A DNA stretch of 64,000 nt from Ahaetulla prasina (lineage: Eukaryota > Chordata > Lepidosauria > Squamata > Colubridae), in assembly GCF_028640845.1 (NCBI RefSeq), contig NC_080540.1:258340958-258404957 (forward strand). The letters are read 5' to 3'. Positions 55,346-64,000 of the stretch are shown piece by piece. The first letter of the stretch is position 1. Each line of letters opens with the position of its first letter. The position numbers and the translations under genes are program-made. The notes under the pieces were generated by a model. That model did not search any database. It had not been told where the DNA came from and saw nothing but the letters and a program-made list of their open reading frames with translations.

Positions 55346-55603
55346 CATATGAATGGAGTGTTCTTTTTTTTTTTTTTTTTATTTAAAAAGTTTTACAAAA
55401 ATTTTTTTTCCCCCTTTCCCCCCCTCCTCCCCCCTCGCTTCCCAACCCCCCTCCCCCCCCCCGCCTGCCCGGAACGAGCACAAGGTATAGTTAAAAGTAA
55501 AACAAACATATGCTAAAAAGTTTTCGTCCCAACTTAATTATACCCCTACAATCATCAATTCCTAACTTCCCCAAAAGCAATCAAAATAATACATCATAAT
55601 CAT

Positions 55604-58600
55604 TCAAAACAGTCTGATAACTCTTAGTCTGATATCTCGTTGAATATAGTCAATCCATTTTTTCCATTCCTTTAAGTATCTTTCTTGCGTATTGTCTTTC
55701 AAAAAGGCTGATATCTTCGCCATCTCAGCCAAATTGGCAACTTTCAATATCCATTCTTGTATTGTTGGTACTTCTTTTTTCTTCCAATATTGTCCTATTA
55801 GTAATCTTGCTGCAGTTATTAGATTTAAAATCAATTTAGTCTCAATTACTGTACAATCCGTAATAATTCCCAACAAGAAAAATTGCGGCAGGAACTTTAT
55901 CTTCTTTTTCAGAACATTTTGTAAAATCCACCAAATTTTTATCCAAAAGGCCTTTATGTCCTTACAAGTCCACCAAATGTGAAAATATGTAGCGTCATCA
56001 CAATTACATCTCCAACATTTTGCTTGCATTTCTGGATACATACGATAATTTTTAGGATCTAGATGCCATCTATAAAACATTTTATAAAAATTTTCCTCAG
56101 ATTCTGTGCCTGCGTGAATTTAACATTTCTAACCCAAATTCTTTCCCACGTTTCCAATAATATTGGCTCCTGAAAATTTTGTGCCCACTTTATCATACAG
56201 TCCTTTACCAAGTCCCTTTCAGAATCTATTTCAAGTAACACATTATACAATCTCTTTATATGCTCCTGAGACTGATTTCTAATTTGCTTTACCAAATTTC
56301 CCTCGTTCTGCTCTATACCAATTTTTTGATCTCCCTTCCATCTAGCATGTAATTGCTCATATTGAAACCAAGTATAATTTTTCCCTTCCTCTCTTAATAC
56401 TTGCAGAGATTTTAACTGCAAATTACCTCTTTCAGTATACAAAAGATCTTTATATGTAATCATTTCCTGATTCTGTTCTATGTTTATATTTTCTACTGTA
56501 TGTCTAGGACATGCCCATATAGGAACCTTATAATTTAGTTTATAAGAGTATTTTTCCAAACACATGAAGGGCATTTCTTAGCACATGATTTTTAAAGGCC
56601 TTATCCACTTTTTGTCATAAATTAAATATGCATGCCATCCATATAACAAATCATAACCTTCTATATTCAAAATTCTGTCCTCTGTTAAATTAAACCAATC
56701 ACTTATTGCAGAGAGAGCAGCTGCTTCATAATATAATTTAAAATTAGGCATTTTAAACCTCCCTTTCCGAGAATCTTGAATTACTTTCATTTTAATCGTA
56801 GCTTTTTTACCTTCCCATATAAATTTGTTAATTCCCTTCTGCCATTCCTCAAGATTCTTATCTTTCTTAATTATTGGTATCATCTGAAAGAGGAATAAAA
56901 ATCTAGGTAAAACATTCATTTTAATAGCAGCAATTCTCCCAGCAAAGATAATTGCAATTTTTCCAAACAATCAACTCCTTCTGAACTTTTTGCCATAAAA
57001 CCTCATAGTTATTCTTATACAATTTCACATTTGATGACGTAATATAAACCCCTAAATACTTAACCTTCTTTACAATTTCAAATCCTGTTACTTCCTCTTG
57101 TTTTTCTTTCTGTTGTCTGGCCATATTTTTATTATCACTTTTGTCTTTTCTGATTTACCTTAAACCCTGAGACATTCCCATATTGATCAATTATTTCCAA
57201 CAAAGATTTACTAGAATTTATAGGGTTTGTTAAAGTAATCACCAAATCATCTGCAAAAGCTCTTAACTTATATTCATACTGTCTAACTCTAATTCCTCTA
57301 TCTCCTTTACTTCGTATTTTATCCAATAATGGTTCTAGAGTTAAAATAAACAATAATGGTGATAAAGGACATCCCTGTCTTGTTCCTTTCGCAATCTTAA
57401 AAGGTTCTGTTAAGCTACCATTGATTATAATCTGTGCTGTTTGCTCTCCATAAATTGCCCTAATTATTCTTAAAAAACCATCTCCAAATTGCATCTTTTC
57501 TATTAATTTAAATAAAAAATCCCAATGCAATCGATCAAAAGCTTTCTCTGCATCGAGAAAAATAAATGCTGCTGGAATAAAAATTTTCTTTTCTAAGTAC
57601 TCCAGTAAATTAACAATCTGCCTAACATTATTCCTCATCTGTCTCCCTTTTATAAATCCAGATTGATCATTATGAATTCTTCGCTGCAGAATCAACATTA
57701 ATCTATTAGCTATTATTTTAACAAAAATCTTATAATCATTATTTAAAAGTGAGATTGGCCTATAATTCCCAGGTTTAGAACAATCCTGTTCCTCTTTTGG
57801 TATCAATGAAATAAAAGAGGTTCTCCATGAGGGGGGAATTCCCCCTCCTAGTTGTATCTGATTAAATAATTCCTTAAGTGGACCTAACATCTCATCCTGT
57901 AAATTCCTATAATAACTAACTGTGAGCCCATCTGTACCAGGAGTTTTCCCCATTTTTAATTGTTTAATTACCAAAATAATTTCTTCCGAGGTTATAGGCC
58001 GATTCAATTCATCCGTTTGTTCTAAAGTTAAATTTTTAACCTTATATTCCTTCAAATAATTATCAATATCCCTATTCAATATATTATCTTTAAGATATAA
58101 ATTTGTATAATATTCTAAAAAAGCTTTTTTAATTTTATCCTGTTGATATCTCTCTTTACCTTTGTATTCTATTTTTTCTATAGTACGTTGTTTTTGTCTT
58201 TTCCTTAAAGTATTTGCTAACCACCTACCAGGTCTATTTGCGTTACTAAAAGTATTATGTTTGGCATATTGTATATTTGTTGCCACCTGATCAGCCATTA
58301 TCATATTAAATTGATTCTGTAGTAACTTTATTGCATCTTTAAGTTTTTGATCATGTGGATTATGTATTAATAATTGTTGTTTCTTATAAATTTCCTCTTC
58401 TAAATACCTACGCTGTCTTTGTTGCTTATTTCTCTGTCTATTATTAAGATATATTAATACACCTCTCATAAAAGCTTTACTGGAGTCCCAAACCATTTCT
58501 ATCGATGTTTCATTATTCAAATTATAATCAAAAAATTCTTTCATCTGCTTTTTACATTGATTTACATTATCCTGATATCTAAACAAATTTTCATTTAATC

Positions 58601-59327
58601 TCCAAGTTCTTCTACCCTCTTTTCCATATTGCAATTCCATCCAAACAGGACTATGATCAGACAAACATCTTGGAAATATCTTAGTTTTCTTCACCCTAAA
58701 AGCAAATCATTAGAAATTAAAATAAAATCAATACGTGAGAAGGATTGATGCCTATCAGAGAAAAAGTATAGTCTCTTTCCTCCAAATTCGCAGTCTCCAT
58801 ACATCTCTTAACTCAAAATCTTCTATCATATCAAAAAGGATTTAGGCAGCTTTGCATGTGCAGGTATCTTCTTGGAAGAAATTCTCTTGTCCTTTCGTAT
58901 CTATTACTCCATTCCAATCTCCCAATATAATGCATGATTTATAATCCCATAGATTCAACTTATCATATAACATTCTATAAAATTTTTCTTGTTGCTGATT
59001 GGGTGCATATATACCAAGCAAGAGAGTCCTTTTTGTTTCTATTGTAAGTTCAATAGCAATATATCTTCCGTGAATATCTGCCTCTATTAACTTGGCTGGT
59101 ATATCTTTTCTCAAATAAACCACTATGCCATGTTTTTTCTCCAAAGCTGAAGCAACAAAATGTTTACCTAACTTTGAGTTTATTAGGTACTTTTGATCTG
59201 ATAATTTAATATGCTTTCTTGTAAGCAAATAACATCATTTTAAATTGTTTCAAATAATGAAATATTTTCTTCTCTTCTGAGCTGAGTTCAAACCATTGAC
59301 ATTCCAAGTCAAGATTTTATTTGCCAT
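55604..59327 (-). pseudogene. L1 ORF2 (endonuclease-RT), frameshifted
   Basis: Starts MANKILTWNVNGLNS (59327), the L1 endonuclease N-terminus. After a frameshift near 59235 come LGIYAPNQQQEKFY and ILGDWNGVIDT. A second break lies near 58840-58700. The 519-codon block 58694-57135 holds DHSPVWMELQ, the RT blocks NYRPISLLN, DAEKAFDRLHWDFL, GTRQGCPLSPLLF and the catalytic RAFADDLV. Further pieces at 57124-56921, 56970-56578, 56574-56059 and 56080-55604 carry VKYLGVYIT, KMNVLPRFLFLFQMIP and CWRCNCDDATYFHIWWTC, the cysteine-rich end. ORF2 nicks DNA and reverse-transcribes. At least five frame changes, but RT and endonuclease catalytic motifs remain recognisable. Confidence 0.9.
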
Positions 59328-60360
59328 TACTGGGCTGCTGAAGCCTTTGAGCAATCAACTGAAGATCGTCCTCCCGTATCTTGGCCGTGCTCCTCCACCG
59401 CTTCTGTAGCAGAATCCTGAACTTTACTTTGAGTTTGTTGCTCCTTTTCTTTACGCTTAAGGGCTCCCTCGTCAGTCTTTGTTCTTGTGGTTGTTCCTCT
59501 GATGGTAACATCACTGGAATCACCTCAGCTTCCACACCCATTTGAGTCTCTTGAATTCTTTTTCTATTATTTCTATTTCAAATTTCAGCACTGTAGAAAG
59601 AAAATCTTTGGCCTTAAGCACTGTGTCAATACGATATCTCCTTCCTGATAATACACTGTCAAGCCAACTGGAACCTCCCATCTAAATTGAATCTGGTATT
59701 TCTTAAGTTCTTGAGTGAAAATTTAAAGTCCTTTCTATCCCTTAACATCTTGGGAGGAATCTCTTCAAAACCTTCAACTCCTGTTCCCTATTTTCAAGTT
59801 TTTCTGAAAAGCAACTTGCAAAATTTGATTCCTCACTGTTCTTTTCAAAAATAAACCACAATGTCTCTAGGAAGTTTCTTTTGCCTAGCAATCCAAGAAT
59901 TAACTCTATAAATTTTGTCAATTTGATAAGCAACCTCTTGTGGATCAAGTTCAATAAATTCAGCCAGAGCTTCTGATAAAATTTTTTAAATCTTCCCTTT
60001 GTCCTCATTCAAACCTCTAATTCTCAGAGCTCCTTCCATCATTCTATACTGCATCACCACCACTTGATCTTCATTTTATCCAATTTGATTTGCATTCCCC
60101 CATTCTATTTTCTATTTGTTGATTTGACTGAACAATTTCTTGCACCTCCTCCTCCACCACCTCCAGTCTTTTGCCAAACCTTGAAAAGCCATCAAGATAT
60201 CTTCTTATTTTTTATTCTCTTTATTTCTTCTCTTATTTTCTCATTATTATCCATAATCTCCTTAAACCTTTCTTCAGACACTTTCCTTGCTCTTTAATCA
60301 GATCTTCTAAAGCTGGTTCAGAACCCTTCTGCCCCCAGTCTTAGGTGGTTTAGTAGCCAT
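59317..60360 (-). pseudogene. L1 ORF1 (RNA-binding protein), frameshifted
   Basis: Starts MATKPPKTGGRRV at 60360. A lysine/glutamate-rich coiled-coil-like part follows (60300-60010). The RNA-binding domain reads KIYRVNSWIARQKKLPRDIV at about 59920-59861, then EKNSEESNFASCFSEKLENR. The end is LIAQRLQQPSNGK. Length of about 1.04 kb fits L1 ORF1. It contains several stops and frame changes. Its stop overlaps the ORF2 start by 11 bases (59317-59327). Confidence 0.82.
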
Positions 60361-60969
60361 TTCAGTTTTAAAATTCACAAAATATAAGTCTAGAAACTTC
60401 TTTTCCCTTTAAGTATAGGAGAGCTCAGTTCACTTCATTAAAATCCACACATAACATTTCTTATCTTCTTAGTTGGACAGACTGTTTAAAATTCCATTCG
60501 TCACTTCACTCCCGTTCAGGCGCCATCTTTAAGAGTCAATTAGAACAAAGGAAAAAAAAAATTTCTCTTTTTTAGAAGGTAGAAGTCAGGAAGTCAAAAA
60601 TACTTGCAATCCAATAATTGTCCGCTGGCACTCATTCCGTCTGCTTAAAGAGATCCATAAAGATAAGACAATTAGCAGAGATGGACACTTTCTTCTTTTC
60701 CTGCTTTTGCAGGAGCGCACTGAAGTCGGAGAATGGCAGGAATATTTATGGGACCCATCAACCCTTCGAAGCTCTGCTTAATTAAAACAAAGCCTCTGGG
60801 GAGGTCTACCAACATTTCCTGCTGCTCTTATCTTTCCTCTTTCATCCAGAGAAAAAGATTAAAGCCGGCTTTTCCTGGCTTTTACAATGTTCAGTGCGGA
60901 GCCCCTTTAATTAGGGCTCAGCGAAGAGGTGGAGCCACCCGGAAGTCCTTTTGTCTACCATACCAAATT

Positions 60970-61735
60970 CCAGTAATTATGAGAAGCTTCTTACTAAGCT
61001 TTAATTTGCTAAGTTAGTTTTAAAACTATATTTTTAAGTAGCAAGAAATATCTAAAAATTGCCATTTTCTCTTAATTTAGAGTTTTTAAAAAAACAAAAA
61101 AAAAAGTATGCTCGATTAAGAATTCCCATACAGTTACCTGCACATTCATATAGGTATTTACAACAGATGGTCCTTCCTATAGGAGAAAGGAAATCCATGT
61201 TTTATGACAATTCTTGTCAACTGCAGACTGAGTAAATTGTTTGTATTCAAAATAACACACCTTTCTAGTCAATCAAAATTGATTGATCGGTCGATTAAAC
61301 ACTGTGGCTCAAAGTAAGGTGATTGCCTTGGTGTGCAACAAACAACTCATTATTTAAACTCAAAGACTCAGAAGACTGCAACCACAGTGATTAGGCCAGC
61401 AAGTGAACCATCAACAGTACTTTTCATCTATTTTCACCCAGAAGACCCAATCTGTCTTTGCAGTATAACATAACTGATTTCTACATGACATGCACCTGAG
61501 AACTACTCAGTGCACAATCTAAAAATAGTTATGCTATGAAACATCAAGATTGTGGCATTTCACAGATCAACAAATACCTTATTATCCATCCTGAGACAAG
61601 GCGAAAATTATAGTGTATCAAAAATGTTAATCTGAAAGTCAGAAATATATGTAAACCATCATTTAAAGAAAATTTTATTGAGCCTTACAATTAAAAATGT
61701 AATAACTAATGCAAACTAAAACAAATATGAAGAAA
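60970..61735. other. Unassigned AT-rich stretch
   Basis: No gene or recognised repeat. TTGATTGATCGGTCGATTAA near 61269 is a short near-palindrome. Confidence 0.4.
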
Positions 61736-61942
61736 AAATGGAACGTGTACAAAAGAAAGGAAAAATGGAAAGAAAGGAAAAATGGAAAGAAAGAGAGAGA
61801 GAAAGAAAAAAGAAAGAGAAAGAGAGAGAGACAGAAAGAGAAAGGAAGGAAGGAGGGAAGGAAGGAAGGAAGGAAGGAAGGAAGGAAGGAAGGAAGGAAG
61901 GAAGGAAGGAAGGAAGGAAGGAAGGAAGGAAGGAAGGAAGGA
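61736..61942 (+). repeat. Purine-only simple repeat with (GGAA)n core
   Basis: A GAAA/GAGA-rich lead-in passes into about 85-90 bases of pure GGAA tetramers (61852-61940). Open frames on both strands (KEGRKEGR, LPSFLPSF) are artefacts. Confidence 0.97.
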
Positions 61943-61949
61943 CACTCCT

Positions 61950-62710
61950 GTTCATAACAAGTACAACCAATTTTAGTAATTTATCACCTTATCTTGAAAA
62001 ACAAATCTTTACAGCTTCATTGGCCAGTCCTATATAGCAAAGTCTATTAAAGGTCAACAAATATTTACTATATTTCAGCCTTAATCAAATAAACAAAAAA
62101 CATATTCCTTCTTTTCACTTTTCAAATCTTGATTTTTTTTTAAATACTCTATTCATTGACTTTTGACAATTTTGATCCTTAATCTCCTCAAATTCCTGGG
62201 CATGATTTTGTTCTCATTTTTTCTTTGTCCCTTAGCAGCACATTATCCATAAATTTAACCAGCCTCTTTTATAAATGCATTAGACTTAGAAAGCCATGTA
62301 GCATCTCCTTCCACATCATTCCCACAGCTCCTATTTTTAGATCCACTTTCAAATCAGACACACTCCTATCCAATAAAGCTTGCTCATATCATCTTTGAAG
62401 CACAGTCTGCCTATAATGGCAGACATTTTTACAATTAATTTGAGTCCATTGTTCACAAATATTTTTCAATACACCAAATGAGAAAGTATTTTGCACCATT
62501 CTGTATTAATAATTCAAACTTAAGTGTTCTTCTCCTTTAATTGTAATCTTGAATTCTTTTATTCCACTATCCCTCTAGTGTCCAACCTTCAAAATCCCAT
62601 CCCAATATTTTGAATCTGAAACACTGCACAGCCCAACGCATACTATAAAATTCTAAAATTGCATTATGGCACACAAAGCTGAAAATATGGTCATGATTCA
62701 GTACTTAAGA
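61950..62710. other. Unassigned stretch, possibly old retroelement
   Basis: No confident assignment. The minus strand has coding-like phrases (RLCFKDDMSKLYWIGVCL near 62340-62400) broken by stops, which might be an old LINE, but I cannot name a family. Confidence 0.3.
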
Positions 62711-62718
62711 TCCTATAT

Positions 62719-63164
62719 TGTGATGGCGAACCTATGGCACGTGTGCCACAGCTGGCACGCAGAGCCATATCTGTGGGCATGCGAGCGTTGCCCTAGCTCA
62801 GCTCCACTATGCATGCGCGTGCTGGCCAGTTGATTTTCGGGCCTTCCAGGCCCACCAGAAGTCAGGAAATGGGTCATTTCTGGCTTCCTGAGGGCCTCTG
62901 AGGGGCTGGGGGAGGCTGTTTTCGCCCTCCCCAGGCTCCAAGAAAGCCTCTGGAGACTGGGGAAGTAGAAAAACGGGCCTACCAGGCCCATCGGTAACCT
63001 TTTTGCCATCATGTGCCAAAAGCGGGGGGGAGTGCGGGTTGGTTGTGCGCGCACGCACAGGAGGCATTGAATTATGGGTGTACACACACACGCATGACAC
63101 ACACACACATACACCACGCTCCCCCCACTTTTGGCACGGGATGGAAAAAGGTTAGCCATCACTG
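62719..63164 (-). mobile_element. hAT-type MITE, 446 bp, GC-rich
   Basis: The left end TGTGATGGCGAACCTATGGC and right end AAAAGGTTAGCCATCACTG are inverted. Flanks TCCTATAT (62711-62718) and TCCTATAC (63165-63172) match 7 of 8. The interior has GGGCCTTCCAGGCCCACCAG and CCTACCAGGCCCATCGG as an inner inverted pair, and a CA/AC-rich patch at 63079-63115. The two long minus-strand frames over it are artefacts. Confidence 0.88.
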
Positions 63165-63172
63165 TCCTATAC

Positions 63173-63605
63173 CTTTGTTCATGTAGGAAGGAAATGAATA
63201 ATATTTTTTAAGATCCAGCCTGGCTTTTGGACAACACTTTGAGTACACAAGTAGGACTAGTACAGAAATGTAGGCAGAGACAGAAAACAACAATTTTGTC
63301 AATTTTAACCTCATTATATAATAGTAACTACATTGCATTTTATATATTACATTAAGCATAATTAATTTTACATATTATTAATTGCAACTAGTAGAAAATT
63401 TATGGACTATAAAAACAAAAACTTATAATGGGTGGAACTTGTGTTATCCAGATATAAGGCATAGTTTCTTTTATTGGGTACCTTTCAATACAGTAATCAG
63501 AAATTCATCACCTACTATAGCTAATATTTAATAAGGGAAGGTTAGATATTGATTTCTAGCATGGAATTGTTATTAGAGTCTTACATTTCTCTCATTATTA
63601 TTTTT
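63173..63605. other. Unassigned AT-rich stretch
   Basis: No gene or recognised repeat. Confidence 0.4.
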
Positions 63606-63619
63606 TTTTATTTACATTT

Positions 63620-64000
63620 ATATAACATAACATCAGAGTTGGAAGGGACCTTGGAGGCCTTCTAGTCCAACCCCCTGCCCAGGCAGGAAACCCTACACCA
63701 TCTCAGTCAGATGGTTATCCAACATTTTCTTAAAAATTTCCAGTGTTGGAGCATTCACAACTTCTGAAGGCAAGTTGTTCCACTTATTAATTGTTCTAAC
63801 TGTCAGGAAATTTCTCCTTAGTTCTAAGTTGCTTCTTTCCTTGATCAGTTTCCACCCATTGCTTCTTGTTCTACCCTCAGGTGCTCTGGAGAACAGCCCG
63901 ACTCCCACTTCTCTGTGGCAGCCCCTGAGATATTGGAACACTGCTATCATGTCTCCCCTGGTCCTTCTTTTTGTTAAACTAGACATACCCAGTTCCTGCA
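63620..64000 (-). mobile_element. Classic CR1 LINE 3' end, runs off the window
   Basis: On plus the terminus reads AGAGTTGGAAGGGACCTTGG AGGCCTTCTAGTCCAACCCC, the antisense of the canonical CR1 3' end. ORF2 C-terminus lies upstream. Only the 3' part is in the window. Confidence 0.9.
63693..64000 (-). CDS. CR1 ORF2 C-terminal part (partial, open)
   Basis: An open frame reads VGVGLFSRAPEGRTRSNGWK, NLELRRNFLTVRTINKWNNL, PSEVVNAPTLEIFKKMLDNH and a stop after LTEMV. The RRNFLTVR--NKWN-LP-EVV-APTL--FK--LD signature is the conserved C-terminal tail of CR1-clade ORF2. It stays open to the window edge, so the RT state is unknown. Confidence 0.85.
   Translation of the reverse strand, partial: QELGMSSLTKRRTRGDMIAVFQYLRGCHREVGVGLFSRAPEGRTRSNGWKLIKERSNLELRRNFLTVRTINKWNNLPSEVVNAPTLEIFKKMLDNHLTEMV

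Larger units (their letters stand above)
55364..60960 (-). mobile_element. Near full-length L1 LINE, inactive
   Basis: The minus-strand order is a 5' UTR of about 600 bases (60960-60361, GC-richer, GAGGTGGAGCCACCCGGAAG at the far end), ORF1 (60360-59317), ORF2 (59327-55604) and a 3' UTR ending at a T-run (poly(A) on minus) at 55364-55380. A length of about 5.6 kb is in the usual L1 range. Both ORFs are broken by frameshifts. I looked for but did not find a target duplication; the 5' boundary is estimated from sequence character only. Confidence 0.88.

Noticed and set aside
55692..55982. Plus-strand frame of 96 codons
   Set aside because: Antisense shadow of L1 ORF2.
55340..60990. Target-site duplication for the large L1
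   Set aside because: Compared the flanks at about 55345-55363 with 60950-61140; only short matches, none convincing.
61706..62037. Five overlapping open frames on both strands
   Set aside because: Produced by the (GGAA)n array; no natural protein composition.
62713..63162. 149-codon minus frame
   Set aside because: Lies entirely inside a GC-rich hAT-type MITE and has no motif.

Overview
This window looks like intergenic snake (squamate) nuclear DNA. I found no convincing host protein-coding exon, tRNA, rRNA or other conventional gene. The snake assignment is an inference from the repeats. Three copies of a CR1-L3 ('Snake1'-type) LINE 3' end run into AATAG/ATTCT microsatellite. There is also a Bov-B (RTE) LINE fragment, a Sauria-type tRNA SINE, squamate-style L1 and L2/CR1-group LINEs, and a Penelope-like relic with a GIY-YIG domain.

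Layout. 0-10 kb is AT-rich and holds a Penelope-like relic (1.59-2.17 kb), two tRNA-derived SINEs, L1 pieces (4.45-4.7 and 6.19-8.03 kb), a Sauria SINE (8.16-8.5 kb) and simple repeats. 10-12.3 kb has two L2/CR1-group LINE pieces, one split by a solo LTR and by a hAT-type MITE. 15.2-18.5 kb has an L2/CR1 endonuclease-RT linker relic and four small hAT-type elements. 20.9-31.4 kb is mostly small DNA transposons, with L3 and Penelope tails and the Bov-B fragment. 32.5-41.6 kb has the longest L3 3' end, L2 tails, SINEs and an LTR. 42-48.1 kb has MITEs, a three-level nested insertion (44.73-45.95 kb) and an L2/CR1-group copy with a 520-codon open reverse-transcriptase frame. 52-55.3 kb has old LINE pieces and a decayed hAT transposase. 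55.36-60.96 kb is a near full-length but frameshifted L1 on the minus strand. The end of the window has a long purine repeat, a hAT-type MITE and a classic CR1 3' end running off the edge.

How the parts relate. Nothing here forms an operon or host pathway; the logic is parasitic. Autonomous LINEs (L1, L2/CR1, L3, RTE/Bov-B) supplied reverse transcriptase. The SINEs carry tRNA-like promoters and, in two cases, LINE-like tails. Seventeen short elements have hAT-type ends and 8-bp target duplications (some diverged), and so look like non-autonomous DNA transposons; a hAT transposase relic lies in the same window. Three further elements have TA-flanked inverted ends. Nested insertions give a partial relative chronology.

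Limits: family names rest on reading motifs and consensus-like stretches by eye. Boundaries without a target duplication are approximate.
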